This document shows positions 17,566 to 26,498 of a stretch of DNA of 64,000 nt, in pieces. The stretch's first letter is position 1, and every line of letters starts with the position of its first letter. Origin of the DNA: Iodobacter arcticus (lineage in GTDB: Bacteria; Pseudomonadota; Gammaproteobacteria; Burkholderiales; Chitinibacteraceae); assembly GCF_042664895.1 (NCBI RefSeq), contig NZ_JBHTBQ010000002.1, positions 1 through 64,000 of the forward strand, written 5' to 3'. The translations under genes and the position numbers were made by a program. The notes beneath the pieces were generated by a model that was not told the DNA's origin, ran no database searches, and worked only from the letters and a program-made list of their open reading frames with translations.

Positions 17566-17721
17566 GCGGTTTTGTTTGAGTTTCCCCCTTTGTAAAGGGG
17601 GCTAGGGGGGATTTGCAGTTGATGTTGGGCTTAAAATAAGCAAAAAACTCAAGGCAAATCCCCCTCAATCCCCCTTTTTCTAAGGGGGAAGCAAAACCAA
17701 TGCCTTAAGTGAACGGCATTA
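17549..17721. mobile_element. 173-bp miniature inverted-repeat element
   Basis: Perfect 18-bp terminal inverted repeats TAATGCCGTTCACTTAAG (17549-17566) and its complement (17704-17721). Inside are subterminal complementary C/G-rich tracts (TTTCCCCCTTTG / CCCCCTTTTTCTAAGGGGGA). No coding capacity. The flanks CACAACCTACCC (17537-17548) and CACAATCTACCC (17722-17733) form an 11/12 direct repeat, as expected of a target duplication. An uninterrupted version of the target exists at 19469-19538. Confidence 0.8.
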
Positions 17722-17820
17722 CACAATCTACCCCGGTGATTTATCCCTAAGCAGCTTATTGATTAAACGGATATGACAAAACCCAGATCTCGAAACACAG
17801 AAGAATACGGATAAAGACAG
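17722..17820 (+). repeat. right half of interrupted repeat plus degenerate R1 copy
   Basis: 17722-17768 (CACAATCTACCCC ... CTAAGCAGCTTATTGATTAAAC) matches 19492-19538 with few changes. 17776-17812 (AAACCCAGATCTCGAAACAC) is a decayed R1 repeat. Confidence 0.65.
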
Positions 17821-17994
17821 TTTGGAGCTTACGTTTTACGCATACCGAACGGCATCCCCATACCCAGTAAGATAAAGGGACAATTGCGCTCATGCGCGAA
17901 TAGCCCCCAACTTACCATCTTTCTTTGATCTGACACAAACCCTGCAATAGGCAAAATGATTAAGCTCAAATTTTGACCTGCAGGCAGATCCGCC

Positions 17995-19146
17995 ATGACT
18001 ACTACCGCATTCTTTATTCCAGCAGTAAATCTAATGGGCGCTGGCTGTCTTAAAGACGCAGCAAACACCATTCAATCCTACGGCTTTAAAAAAGCGCTGA
18101 TTGTGACCGATGCCGTACTCAATAAAATTGGCATGGTGGCTAAAGTTGCCGAGCTATTGGGCAAGCATGGCGTGGTATCGGTGGTATTTGACGGCGCTCA
18201 GCCCAACCCTACCATTGGCAATGTTGAGGCAGGCTTAAAATTACTTAAAGAAAACGGCTGTGACTTTGTGATTTCACTCGGCGGTGGCTCACCGCACGAT
18301 TGCGCCAAAGGCATTGCGCTTTGTGCCAGCAACGGCGGAAAAATCGCCGATTACGAAGGCCTAGATCAATCTAAAAAGCCACAACTGCCACTGGTTGCAA
18401 TTAACACCACTGCCGGTACTGCAAGTGAAATGACCCGCTTCTGCATTATTACTGACGAAACACGTCATGTAAAAATGGCGATTGTCGATAAGCACACCAC
18501 ACCTATTCTTTCGGTGAATGATCCTGAACTAATGCTCGGCATGCCAGCCAGCCTGACAGCCGCCACCGGCATGGATGCACTCACTCACGCCATAGAAGCC
18601 TATGTTTCCACCATCGCCACACCGATTACCGATGCCTGTGCGCTCAAAGCGGTCACTTTAATCAGCGACAATCTGCGTCATGTGGTCTCTGATGGGCAAA
18701 ACCTACAAGCACGCGAGCAAATGGCTTACGCGCAATTCCTTGCGGGCATGGCCTTTAATAACGCCTCGCTTGGCTATGTGCATGCCATGGCCCATCAATT
18801 AGGCGGCTTTTACGATCTGCCACACGGCGTATGCAATGCCGTGCTGCTGCCACACGTACAAAAATTCAACTCCCGTATCGCCGCCAAACGCCTCGGTGAA
18901 GTCGCCCACGCCATGGGCTGCGATGTGCGCTTCTTATCCGACGAAGCCGCCGCCGAAGCCTGCCTTTCCGCCATCCGCCAACTTGCCGCCGATGTAGGGA
19001 TCCCCGTTGGCCTGACTGAGCTAGGCGTAAAAGAAACCGACTTCCCAACCCTCACCGCCAATGCCCTTAAAGACGCTTGCGGCTTTACCAACCCGATTCA
19101 AGCCACAGCAGAAGAAATTACTGCGATTTATAAAGCAGCAATGTAA
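17995..19146 (+). CDS. iron-containing alcohol dehydrogenase
   Basis: Group III Fe-dependent alcohol dehydrogenase of 383 residues, interconverting a primary alcohol and aldehyde with NAD(H). The NAD-binding GGGSPHDCAKGIAL, the TTAGTASEMTRFC signature, TAATGMDALTHAIEAY with metal ligands and the AHQLGGFYDLPHGVCNAVLLPH metal-binding segment are all present. The protein resembles Zymomonas AdhB (ethanol dehydrogenase II) along its whole length as I remember that sequence. It is cytoplasmic. It stands alone with its own terminator; the aldehyde substrate in this organism is not known. Confidence 0.94.
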   Translation: MTTTAFFIPAVNLMGAGCLKDAANTIQSYGFKKALIVTDAVLNKIGMVAKVAELLGKHGVVSVVFDGAQPNPTIGNVEAGLKLLKENGCDFVISLGGGSPHDCAKGIALCASNGGKIADYEGLDQSKKPQLPLVAINTTAGTASEMTRFCIITDETRHVKMAIVDKHTTPILSVNDPELMLGMPASLTAATGMDALTHAIEAYVSTIATPITDACALKAVTLISDNLRHVVSDGQNLQAREQMAYAQFLAGMAFNNASLGYVHAMAHQLGGFYDLPHGVCNAVLLPHVQKFNSRIAAKRLGEVAHAMGCDVRFLSDEAAAEACLSAIRQLAADVGIPVGLTELGVKETDFPTLTANALKDACGFTNPIQATAEEITAIYKAAM

Positions 19147-19183
19147 AACGCAAGCGAAATCAATTCGCCTTAAAGCAATAAAT

Positions 19184-19221
19184 AACGCCGCATGCAAAGA
19201 CAATTTGCTTGCGGCGTTTTT
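19184..19221 (+). terminator. terminator after the alcohol dehydrogenase gene
   Basis: AACGCCGCATGCAAA pairs with TTTGCTTGCGGCGTT (one mismatch, 19184-19198 with 19204-19218) and is followed by T-rich sequence. Confidence 0.9.
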
Positions 19222-19244
19222 AATTTTTTACAGGTGCAGCACAG

Positions 19245-19310
19245 CAAAACCCAAATCTTGAAACACAGAGACCACTGAGTTTCACGGAGAAAACAAGGCT
19301 TGAATTAAGT
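19245..19310 (+). repeat. R1 dispersed periodic repeat, long form
   Basis: AAACCCAAATCTTGAAACAC, GAGTTTCACGGAGAAAAC and the tail GGCTTGAATTAAGTTATT, parallel to the copy at 14062. Confidence 0.8.
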
Positions 19311-19468
19311 TATTCTTCAGGTTTTAAGTATTTTAAAACCCAGCAATTTGATTCGTATCGCAGCTGGTAGCAAGGGGCTGAAATCTCCCCTTGAAACACG
19401 CCGGGGTGAGGAACAAGCGGAGCGGGGTTTCGGCCAGAGGCCAGCGAGGCACGAGCGAGTCTCGCCTT

Positions 19469-19538
19469 GCCGCCATCGCTCAAAAAAGGTGCACAATCTG
19501 CCCCAATGGTTTATCCCTAAGCAGCTTGCTGATTAAAC
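19469..19538 (+). repeat. uninterrupted copy of the DUF502 gene-end repeat
   Basis: GCCGCCATCGCTCAAAAAA matches the end of the DUF502 coding region (17514-17532). The following GCACAATCTGCCCC and the stretch to GCTGATTAAAC match 17722-17768 on the far side of the inserted element. The 120 bases before it (19350-19468) are GC-rich repeat-like text with no gene. Confidence 0.75.
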
Positions 19539-19667
19539 AATTTCCCGGCCCTCTTTTGCCAATACCAAGCGCTGAAATTAAATAGCACTGACTTTGCAAT
19601 TAACTATTGCTTCAGTCAGCGCTATTTACCTCATGCAAAATAGGTCTTCACCATCCATTATTCATAA

Positions 19668-20072
19668 CTAAACAGTGTGGGTATTCCTATCCCTATCTGC
19701 AGGCTGATATATGCATAAAGCTTGCAGGCAAGCATTTAATGATCGGAAATAACGCACTGACCCCTGCTCGCTGGCATTGAGCCAGTATTGCATTGAGCTT
19801 CCCCATACACTTGAATTGAGCTTCGCAAAAAAATTCAAGTCATCGCCAAACATGGTCAGTGCACTTGCAGCACGATCATTTTCCGAGCTGGCTGAATCAG
19901 TGATTTCAGCACCTATCTTTGGATACTGCGTTTCAGCTTGATGAATAAACTCTTTAAACGCGGTAGGTTCTGGGGCAGGCGTTGGGGCCATCCGCGCAGG
20001 ATCAACACTGCTATTAAAATTTTGCTGTGCCCGTGGTGTTTCACCAAGATTTATCTTCTTTTCGTCGCTCAT
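19668..20072 (-). CDS. unknown protein of stress-block type
   Basis: 134 residues from the ATG at 20072, which has AGAGGT 5-6 bases upstream. The N-terminal 45 residues are Pro/Ala/Thr-rich and probably disordered (PTPAPEPTAFKEF). The middle is helical and Ala/Asp/Ser-rich, and the C-terminus contains aromatic residues (SSVWGSSMQYWLNASEQG). No recognised family, no signal peptide. It is divergent from the His-rich gene at 20420. Its role is unknown; the neighbourhood is general stress. Confidence 0.6.
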   Translation of the reverse strand: MSDEKKINLGETPRAQQNFNSSVDPARMAPTPAPEPTAFKEFIHQAETQYPKIGAEITDSASSENDRAASALTMFGDDLNFFAKLNSSVWGSSMQYWLNASEQGSVRYFRSLNACLQALCIYQPADRDRNTHTV

Positions 20073-20419
20073 AATGACCTCTAAGTGGATAAGGCACATC
20101 GCAATCGTTGCTGTGCCAACACAACGATTATGACAAGCGTCTTGGGCGCGTTCTGTACGCTAGCTCTCATAAGCTATAGATAATCCCAACAATTTCTTAC
20201 TCTTCCTCCCCTCAAAAGTAATTTTTACAAAAATCCCACTTCTTGATCCCTCTCAAATTGTTGTCATAAAAACAGCTACGCAGTATCAACCCATTTTTTT
20301 CAATATTTTTTACTGACTATGTTAGCAAGCGAACGGAGCGGCCCTTCATGGCAGTCCACCATGATTAAGTGGATGGAATTTGAGATCCACACATCCCTTT
20401 ACTCATTTCGGAGAACGCT
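20073..20419. other. divergent promoter region
   Basis: About 350 bases between the unknown gene (minus) and the His-rich gene (plus). It contains no gene. A GGAGAAC Shine-Dalgarno lies immediately before 20420. No operator was recognised. Confidence 0.4.
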
Positions 20420-20680
20420 ATGACTACTGCTGCCAAGAAAAATCAAGATTCCATGTCTGCACTGCAAGAGCACCATGAAAAAGCCGCTGATCATCATGAA
20501 AAAGCGGCCAAAAGTCATAAATCAGCAGCCACATCGCTAAAATCAGATGACAAAAAAAAGGTGACTCATCATGCGCAAATCGCACATGGTCACGCTACTC
20601 ATGCTGATGAACATGCAAAGCAAGCCAGTAAAATTCATATCAGTATGCAAGACGATGATGAATCTGAGGATAAAAGCTAA
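20420..20680 (+). CDS. small His/Lys/Ala-rich repeat protein
   Basis: 86 residues, highly hydrophilic, with HHEKAA units (residues about 18-33), HHAQIAHGHATHADEHAKQAS (about 50-70) and an acidic tail DDDESEDKS. Small His-rich proteins of this build occur in many proteobacteria and are often near stress genes; metal buffering is a reasonable guess from composition only. It has a good Shine-Dalgarno (CGGAGAACG) and a helical, amphipathic pattern. Confidence 0.75.
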   Translation: MTTAAKKNQDSMSALQEHHEKAADHHEKAAKSHKSAATSLKSDDKKKVTHHAQIAHGHATHADEHAKQASKIHISMQDDDESEDKS

Positions 20681-21066
20681 TTTATCCCTTACACCGGATA
20701 TACAGCATTAATCTGCCTCTCACAGTTTTACAAACCCTTCCATTTAGCAAGGACTTGTACGGATTTCCAATTATTTCCCAACGGGTGAATGAATAGTTCA
20801 TGGTAATGAAAAAAATAATTGAGTAAGTCTAATTGGGAATTTTTAAAAAAAGAATACTAAAAATCAGAATATTTAATAAAAAACATTCATCACAAAGCCA
20901 ATAATAAAGCGGGGCTGTAAATTTGAGCCAGCGCCATGCCAAGCTCATTGCGAGCAAATAGCATGGCGCAATAATAATCTAATTCCGTTTTACGTGAGCT
21001 TGCAGCAAAACTGTTAAGTGTAATTGTCTAATTCCAACACACACCTTGATAGATGCGTCATCCACT
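20681..21066. other. AT-rich gap between convergent genes
   Basis: About 390 bases, rich in A/T, lying between the ends of the His-rich gene and the Crp-like gene. No frame, hairpin terminator or repeat copy stands out. Confidence 0.4.
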
Positions 21067-21867
21067 TTAACGAGAAACAAAAACACCAGCCGTAGTGCCT
21101 GAACGTGACTTCCTAGCTGCCCTCAATGGCGATGGTTTTGTGCTCACGGGAAGGGTGTGTTCTGGCAATAGACGATTAAATTCTTTTTTAACCACTTGAT
21201 AGCACTCGCAGGAACGTTTTTCTACGCCTTTGCGATCTAACACGATGATACGCCCGCGGCTGTATTGAATTAACCCAAGCTTTTGCAAATTGCCGGCCGC
21301 TTCGGTAATGCTTTCTCGACGAACCCCCAGCATATTGGCGATTAACTCATGCGTCATCGTGATGTTATTTCCGGATAACCGATCTAAAGTGAGCAGCAGC
21401 CAGCGGCAAAGTTGCTGATCTAAAGAGTGATATCGATTGCATACTGCCGTTTGTGCCATTTGCATAATTAGGGCTTGGGCATAATGCAGTAATAAATGCT
21501 GCATTGGCCCGGCTAAGCAAAATTCGCTTTTAAGTAGATTCGCGCGCAGCCGATGTGCATGACCCGCACTTTGTACAACGGCACGACTTGGCGTACTGCC
21601 CCCTCCCATGAACAAGGAAACGCCAACCAAGCCTTCGTTACCAACCCCCGCAATTTCGGCAGAAGAACCGTTTTCCATAATGTATAGCAATGAAACGATT
21701 GCTGTAGTTGGAAAATAAACATGCTGCATATTGCAGCCAGACTCATACAAAACATTACCTAAGGGCATGTTGACTAATTCGAGATGCGGAAGCAGCCGGG
21801 CATAGACGTCTGCAGGTAAATTGGCGATAAGATTATTTTGGCATGTGGTATGAAGACTGGGCATCAT
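21067..21867 (-). CDS. Crp/Fnr-family transcription regulator
   Basis: 266 residues. An N-terminal cyclic-nucleotide-binding-like beta-barrel (about 20-130; PLGNVLYESGCNMQHVYFPTTAIVSLL) and a C-terminal winged helix-turn-helix (about 165-225; MTHELIANMLGVRRESITEAAGNLQKLGLIQYSRGRI) define the family. The phosphate-binding GE...R.A pattern of true cAMP receptors is not evident, and no Fnr-type Cys cluster is seen, so the ligand is unknown. An extra basic tail of about 35 residues follows the usual end. Two adjacent ATGs occur (21867 and 21864). It lies downstream of katE in the same direction, separated by 500 bases, and could regulate the stress block; that is inference. Confidence 0.88.
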   Translation of the reverse strand: MMPSLHTTCQNNLIANLPADVYARLLPHLELVNMPLGNVLYESGCNMQHVYFPTTAIVSLLYIMENGSSAEIAGVGNEGLVGVSLFMGGGSTPSRAVVQSAGHAHRLRANLLKSEFCLAGPMQHLLLHYAQALIMQMAQTAVCNRYHSLDQQLCRWLLLTLDRLSGNNITMTHELIANMLGVRRESITEAAGNLQKLGLIQYSRGRIIVLDRKGVEKRSCECYQVVKKEFNRLLPEHTLPVSTKPSPLRAARKSRSGTTAGVFVSR

Positions 21868-22367
21868 ATATTACCTTCTGTTCCTATAGCTGTTTCGACA
21901 AATAACGACTAAGCAAATTTAACGTCAGTTATACGTCAAATTTAAAGGCGCATTATGTGCGTAACCGAACATAAAGAATAAAAACAACACAAATTAATTT
22001 TTAATATTCTTAAATGTAAATAACTATAGAAAAAAGATAATAAAGATTATTTTCTGCATCATTAACAGCAGCAATGACTGATGGATGGAAGCCTTGAACC
22101 AGACTAAAGTTTGAAAAATAGTCGTGATTCTTCAGATTTATCAATAGAGAATATGATTATTGACTTTTAACTGCCACAGTTGTGATTTGTTCAGTGCTTA
22201 CCCAGGGTCTGTTGACGTTTAATTCACAATTGCGTTGGGCCGGAAAACGGCTAGACACAGGAGGAATGCGACGAAGGTAATAACAAGTGATTACCGAGAA
22301 GCATCACGCAGTGACTAACCATTTTCCGGCCCAGAGAAAAAACCCTATCCCTAATCAAATAAGATAA
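21868..22367. other. gap between katE and the Crp-like gene
   Basis: About 500 bases without a gene. The part next to the regulator is AT-rich and must contain its promoter; the part next to katE holds the inverted-repeat element at 22236-22333. Confidence 0.5.
22236..22333. repeat. 98-bp inverted-repeat element after katE
   Basis: TGGGCCGGAAAA (22236-22247) and TTTTCCGGCCCA (22322-22333) are perfect 12-bp inverted repeats around about 74 bases of non-coding sequence. The preceding GGGTCTGTTGACG looks like an insertion-sequence end, but no transposase is present. It may be a remnant or miniature element, or act as a transcription block after katE. Confidence 0.6.
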
Positions 22368-24707
22368 TCAAATAAGGGGTGGATCCAACTCACGAGCGGG
22401 GTGACGATGCTTACCTACGGCAACAAAGAAGGCTGACACACTCTCATCAAGCGCATCCACACTAGCTGTCTGCAAAATACCTGGATCAGTTTCACCTGAC
22501 GGTAGCGTGATCGTGATACCGGCTTTTTCGAGCAGGGCTTTCGATGCACCAAGGGCAAGAATAGTCTTGCCATGGCGGTACTGATTGGTGACGAACTCCA
22601 ATGTCTGTCCATATCGAGCCAACAATGCAACGCCCTTCGCACCATCAGGTAAGACCAGCGCGTCAAACAATACCGATGGTGAATTCTCCAGCGTAGCCGT
22701 TGCAAGCAGCAATGTGCCATCAGCGGTTTGCACAGCACCGAGCCGGGGTGCAATCATGCAGGCTACGGCACCTTCGGCGGTGAGCGCGGCTTGTATGCTC
22801 ATAACAGAAGCCCCATCAACACCATCAGCAACGAGAATGGCAACCTTGCGCGTGCGAATATCACCCGCGCCAGGTAGCGCGGTGAGTGATAGCGCGGGCG
22901 ATATCGTCACTTCAGGGGTAATCGCTAGTGCCTTAGGCATATTTTCAGGCAAGCTGACGCCCAGCCCAGCTGCGATTTTTGTAGCCATGTCGACAGACAC
23001 ATTCATCAACGAGGCCAGCATGCGCTCACGAATGGCTGGCACGGTGAGCTTGCTTAGTTCGAAGCGAAAGCCACCGATGATGTGCGCCTTTTCAACCTCA
23101 GTCTGACTCTCATAGAACAAAGTCGCTTGGGTGTAATGGTCGGCAAACTTTTCTGGCTTGCCGCGCAACTTATCGCCTTCAACAGGCTCCGGGAAGGATA
23201 CAAAACCCGCCGCACCCGCTTGAAATGGGCAACCGCCGCCTAGCGAGTTGGGCTCGTAGGCAACTCGGCCGCGGGGTATGGCTTGGCGATGCAAACCATC
23301 GCGCTGGTTATTGTGGATGGGTACCAGCGGTGCGTTGATAGGAATCTCATGAAAATTCGCCCCGCCTAGCCGGGTAATCTGGGTATCGAGATAGGAATGG
23401 ATACGGCCAGCCAGCAGCGGATCATTGCTGAAATCAATACCGGGCACCACATGCGCCGTGCAGAAGGCAACCTGCTCGGTTTCGGCGAAAAAATTATCAG
23501 GATTACGATTGAGCACCATGCGGCCAACCGGCGTCACCGGCACTAGCTCTTCAGGGATCAGCTTGGTGGCGTCAAGCACATCGAAGCTGAAACTTTCGGC
23601 TTGAGCTTCAGTGAAAATCTGAAGACCAAGCTCCCATTCCGGGTACTCGCCCGCTTCAATTGCATCCCAGAGATCGCGGCGATGAAAGTCAGAATCAGCT
23701 CCGGCGACCTTGACTGCCTCATCCCAAACAAGCGAATGAGTGCCGAGCTTGGGTTTCCAGTGAAATTTAACGAAGTGCGAGTCTCCGTTAGCATTGATCA
23801 GCCGGAAGGTGTGCACACCAAAACCCTGCATCATGCGCAGGCTTCGAGGAATGCCGCGGTCAGACATCACCCACATCAACGTATGCGTGGTCTCCGGCAT
23901 CAGAGAGGCGAAATCCCAGAAGGTATCGTGAGCGGAGGCCGCTTGCGGCATACCGTTATGTGGTTCTGGTTTCACGGCGTGGATCAGATCCGGGAACTTC
24001 ATCGCGTCCTGAATGAAAAAAACCGGGATGTTATTACCTACTAGATCCCAATTACCCTCATCGGTATAGAACTTGACCGCGAAACCACGCACATCGCGCG
24101 CCGTATCAACTGAGCCTCGCTCGCCAGCGACGGTGGAAAAACGAACAAAAACGGGGGTGACCTTGCCTGCCGCCGCAAAGGGCGCTGCACGCGTGAATTC
24201 AGTTAGCGCCTCATAGGCTTCGAAATAGCCGTGTGCCGCCGAACCACGAGCATGAACGATCCGCTCCGGAATGCGCTCGTGGTCGAAATGAGTAATCTTC
24301 TCGCGCAGGATAAAGTCTTCAAGCAAAGTCGGTCCGCGCAACCCCGCTTTCAGCGAATTCTGGTTATCACCGACTGCAACACCTTGATTTGTCGTCAATA
24401 CCTGATCAGTGGCATCGGTGCGCACTGAGTCGAGCGAGGCGACTCCGCCACCCGTCTTAGCCGAAACATTGGACTCGCTAAGGGTACTACAAGATGTCAG
24501 CTCAGACGTTGATTCGAGTGTCTGCCCAACCGGCGGCGAGATAGCATTGTCACACCCGAATTCCTTGTGTTTGTTGGCATTGAAGGGCATTAACCTAGCG
24601 AGTTCATCGATGGCAGCGGCTTGTTGTGCACCCCTATTGTGGGGGCTGGCATCCGTGGCTATGACAAGCTCGTTATTGGCAGCGATAGGTTTAGTCGTCT
24701 TTTTCAT
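22368..24707 (-). CDS. katE: catalase HPII, large subunit type
   Basis: Monofunctional haem catalase (2 H2O2 to water and oxygen), cytoplasmic tetramer. At 779 residues it is of the large-subunit class: an N-terminal extension (about 1-125), catalase core (about 130-600), and C-terminal flavodoxin-like domain (about 625-779, KVAILVADGVDGASVMSI and VLPDGAKG). The catalytic His lies in ERIVHARGSAAHG, with the RFSTVAGERGS and DVRGFAVKFYT motifs and an Asn in NNIPVFFIQD. The Tyr haem-ligand region reads RIHSYLDTQ. Start 24707 has AGGAGG five bases before the ATG. It is the downstream member of a block of general-stress genes read in one direction. Confidence 0.97.
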   Translation of the reverse strand: MKKTTKPIAANNELVIATDASPHNRGAQQAAAIDELARLMPFNANKHKEFGCDNAISPPVGQTLESTSELTSCSTLSESNVSAKTGGGVASLDSVRTDATDQVLTTNQGVAVGDNQNSLKAGLRGPTLLEDFILREKITHFDHERIPERIVHARGSAAHGYFEAYEALTEFTRAAPFAAAGKVTPVFVRFSTVAGERGSVDTARDVRGFAVKFYTDEGNWDLVGNNIPVFFIQDAMKFPDLIHAVKPEPHNGMPQAASAHDTFWDFASLMPETTHTLMWVMSDRGIPRSLRMMQGFGVHTFRLINANGDSHFVKFHWKPKLGTHSLVWDEAVKVAGADSDFHRRDLWDAIEAGEYPEWELGLQIFTEAQAESFSFDVLDATKLIPEELVPVTPVGRMVLNRNPDNFFAETEQVAFCTAHVVPGIDFSNDPLLAGRIHSYLDTQITRLGGANFHEIPINAPLVPIHNNQRDGLHRQAIPRGRVAYEPNSLGGGCPFQAGAAGFVSFPEPVEGDKLRGKPEKFADHYTQATLFYESQTEVEKAHIIGGFRFELSKLTVPAIRERMLASLMNVSVDMATKIAAGLGVSLPENMPKALAITPEVTISPALSLTALPGAGDIRTRKVAILVADGVDGASVMSIQAALTAEGAVACMIAPRLGAVQTADGTLLLATATLENSPSVLFDALVLPDGAKGVALLARYGQTLEFVTNQYRHGKTILALGASKALLEKAGITITLPSGETDPGILQTASVDALDESVSAFFVAVGKHRHPARELDPPLI

Positions 24708-24933
24708 TAAGGCCTCCTGAGTGATTAATCATCGAAGCAAGCAAGTGAATGGGCTGGACGGTCATTGCGTTTTTCTTGTTGCAAATCTAGCGCAATCCTG
24801 AAACGGATAATGAGCAACGCTCCAGCTTGATGCCCTTTGTTTTGACAAGGTACTGGAGAGCCCAACAGCACCGGGTGGGGGCTATTGGGCAAAGTTCTGT
24901 GCTGTGGTTCGTAAAAATCTACGAACCTACAAA

Positions 24934-25455
24934 TCAGTTCGGTACACGTGCTTCTGACGTAGATTTAATGTCTTCAGCCCCTGCCCCTTCAAAAATTGCC
25001 TTGGCTCTTTTTACTTGCTCGCCGTCGTCGGTGTGCACCGAAATAAGCGCATTTCCGCTCTGGATTTTCCCGTCGTACAACTTAGCTTCATATTCTGGAA
25101 TGCCCATTCCAACCAGACCACCGATAATTCCGCCTGCAGCCCCCCCTACAGCAGCTCCCCCCAAAGCGGCCATGATGGGACCCGCAGCGATAAACGGGCC
25201 AACACCTGGAATAGCCAAGCTGCCAATGCCAGCTAGCCAACCTAGGATAGCTCCGACGCCCATGCCTGCAACTCCACCGGTCGCCGTGCCTTCGGGTAAT
25301 TTGGTGTTTTGCTCATGGGCAAAATCTCGAGTGCCCAATTTATCAGGCATAAGCACAGAAATATTGCTACTTAAGAACCCCGCACTTCGCAAACTAGCCA
25401 CAATGGTTTCAGCCTTAGCACGATCTTGGGCAATACAATAAACTGCGGTTTTCAT
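24934..25455 (-). CDS. general-stress protein with glycine-zipper region
   Basis: 173 residues. The N-terminal third (TAVYCIAQDRAKAETIVASLRSAGF) resembles the ferredoxin-like 'general stress protein 17M-like' domain. The centre (about 60-120) is a Gly/Ala-rich hydrophobic zipper (GGVAGMGVGAILGWLAGIG, GGAAVGGAAGGIIGG). The C-terminus returns to an alpha/beta unit (GNALISVHTDDGEQVKRAKAIFEGAGA). Probably membrane-associated through the zipper. It starts 16 bases after the stop of the BON-domain gene, so the two are likely co-transcribed. Confidence 0.8.
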   Translation of the reverse strand: MKTAVYCIAQDRAKAETIVASLRSAGFLSSNISVLMPDKLGTRDFAHEQNTKLPEGTATGGVAGMGVGAILGWLAGIGSLAIPGVGPFIAAGPIMAALGGAAVGGAAGGIIGGLVGMGIPEYEAKLYDGKIQSGNALISVHTDDGEQVKRAKAIFEGAGAEDIKSTSEARVPN

Positions 25456-25471
25456 GTGTGTCTCCTAAGGG

Positions 25472-25885
25472 TTATTTGGTTTTGACATCTAACTGGTTTA
25501 AAACGCTAGTCACACCAGCAACCTGCTTCACGAGTTCCCCGAGCTTGTTCTTTTCGCTGTCGTTATCAACTGGCCCACGCAATGTCACCACGCCATCCCG
25601 AGCGAGAATTTTTACATTCTGGCCAAAAATCGAAAGCGTTTTGTCATCCACGACAGTGCGCCTAACGGCTGCCAGCAGCATCCGATCTTCCTTACGGTTC
25701 GATTGCATCTGCGGCGTCAACGTGGCACCGTTTTTATCCCGAACATTCATTTCGGTATTGTCTATGCCCCACGCTGAGCCGTTCTCAACTGAGATTGAAG
25801 ACTCTGCTCTCATTTTGGATTCTTCAGCCCAAGCAGAAACACTGAGCACAAGAGTGAAGCTGATTAATTTCGCTAAGTTATGCAT
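25472..25885 (-). CDS. periplasmic BON-domain protein
   Basis: 137 residues with an N-terminal signal peptide (HNLAKLISFTLVLSVSAWA, cleavage near AWA-EE) and a C-terminal BON domain (about 70-135; DRMLLAAVRRTVVDDKTLSIFGQNVKILARDGVVTLRGPV). BON proteins such as OsmY act in the periplasm, at membranes, in osmotic or general stress. The family's VTLRG core strand is intact. It heads a likely two-gene unit with the glycine-zipper gene downstream. Confidence 0.88.
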   Translation of the reverse strand: MHNLAKLISFTLVLSVSAWAEESKMRAESSISVENGSAWGIDNTEMNVRDKNGATLTPQMQSNRKEDRMLLAAVRRTVVDDKTLSIFGQNVKILARDGVVTLRGPVDNDSEKNKLGELVKQVAGVTSVLNQLDVKTK

Positions 25886-26042
25886 TTAGTTTTCCTCAGG
25901 AGTAAGCCGTTACCGAAATAAAAGTACCGCAGGAAATAGGGCGGCTCCGTACGGCACTCGCCATCCATCCATGCCTGTGTGGTTTGCCTTTTACCCAGAC
26001 ACACATGCGCCGTGTTAAATCAAAACAGCTACCGATCATTAA

Positions 26043-26423
26043 CTACAAGGTGTAGTAAGAATGGATACTCTTTCGCCATGAATCATCAGCCATATTCGGC
26101 CAATTATCCGCATCAAACCCTGGGGCTTTTTTAAGCATTTCTTCTTCTACATCTAATAAGAGACGCTTGTTTTCTGTATCAACCGTAAAGGCACTCCATG
26201 GGATTGCAAACAGCTTTTCACCTAAACTAAACAGCCCACCAAATGACAACACGGCGTAGCAAATACTCCCTTCTTGAATGTCGATCATGATTTCCTTAAT
26301 ACTTCCAAGCTTATTGCCATTTCGATTGTAAACATCGTCACCACTGAGCGTGCTAGCGCTTAATACTCTTGATTTAAATCGGCCTAACACCACCGAATCT
26401 GCATTGATAGTTTCGTTATTCAT
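26043..26423 (-). CDS. PRC-barrel domain protein
   Basis: 126 residues. PRC-barrel over about residues 18-90: LSASTLSGDDVYNRNGNKLGSIKEIMIDIQEGSICYAVLSFGG, then LFAIPWSAFTVD. The C-terminal tail (DNWPNMADDSWRKSIHSYY) is the extension often seen in stand-alone proteobacterial stress PRC proteins. It probably sits in the cytoplasm as a small beta-barrel; the ligand is unknown. It belongs with neighbouring stress genes and has its own 150-base upstream region. Confidence 0.85.
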   Translation of the reverse strand: MNNETINADSVVLGRFKSRVLSASTLSGDDVYNRNGNKLGSIKEIMIDIQEGSICYAVLSFGGLFSLGEKLFAIPWSAFTVDTENKRLLLDVEEEMLKKAPGFDADNWPNMADDSWRKSIHSYYTL

Positions 26424-26498
26424 TTTGTGCTCCTGCGAATACAGTAAAAAAACAAAGATTTGATTACTACATTGGGATTAGAAAAAGTCCTAAGATAT

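Noticed and set aside
17549..17721. Could be an intact insertion sequence
   Set aside because: Only 173 bases, no transposase frame; treated as a miniature element.
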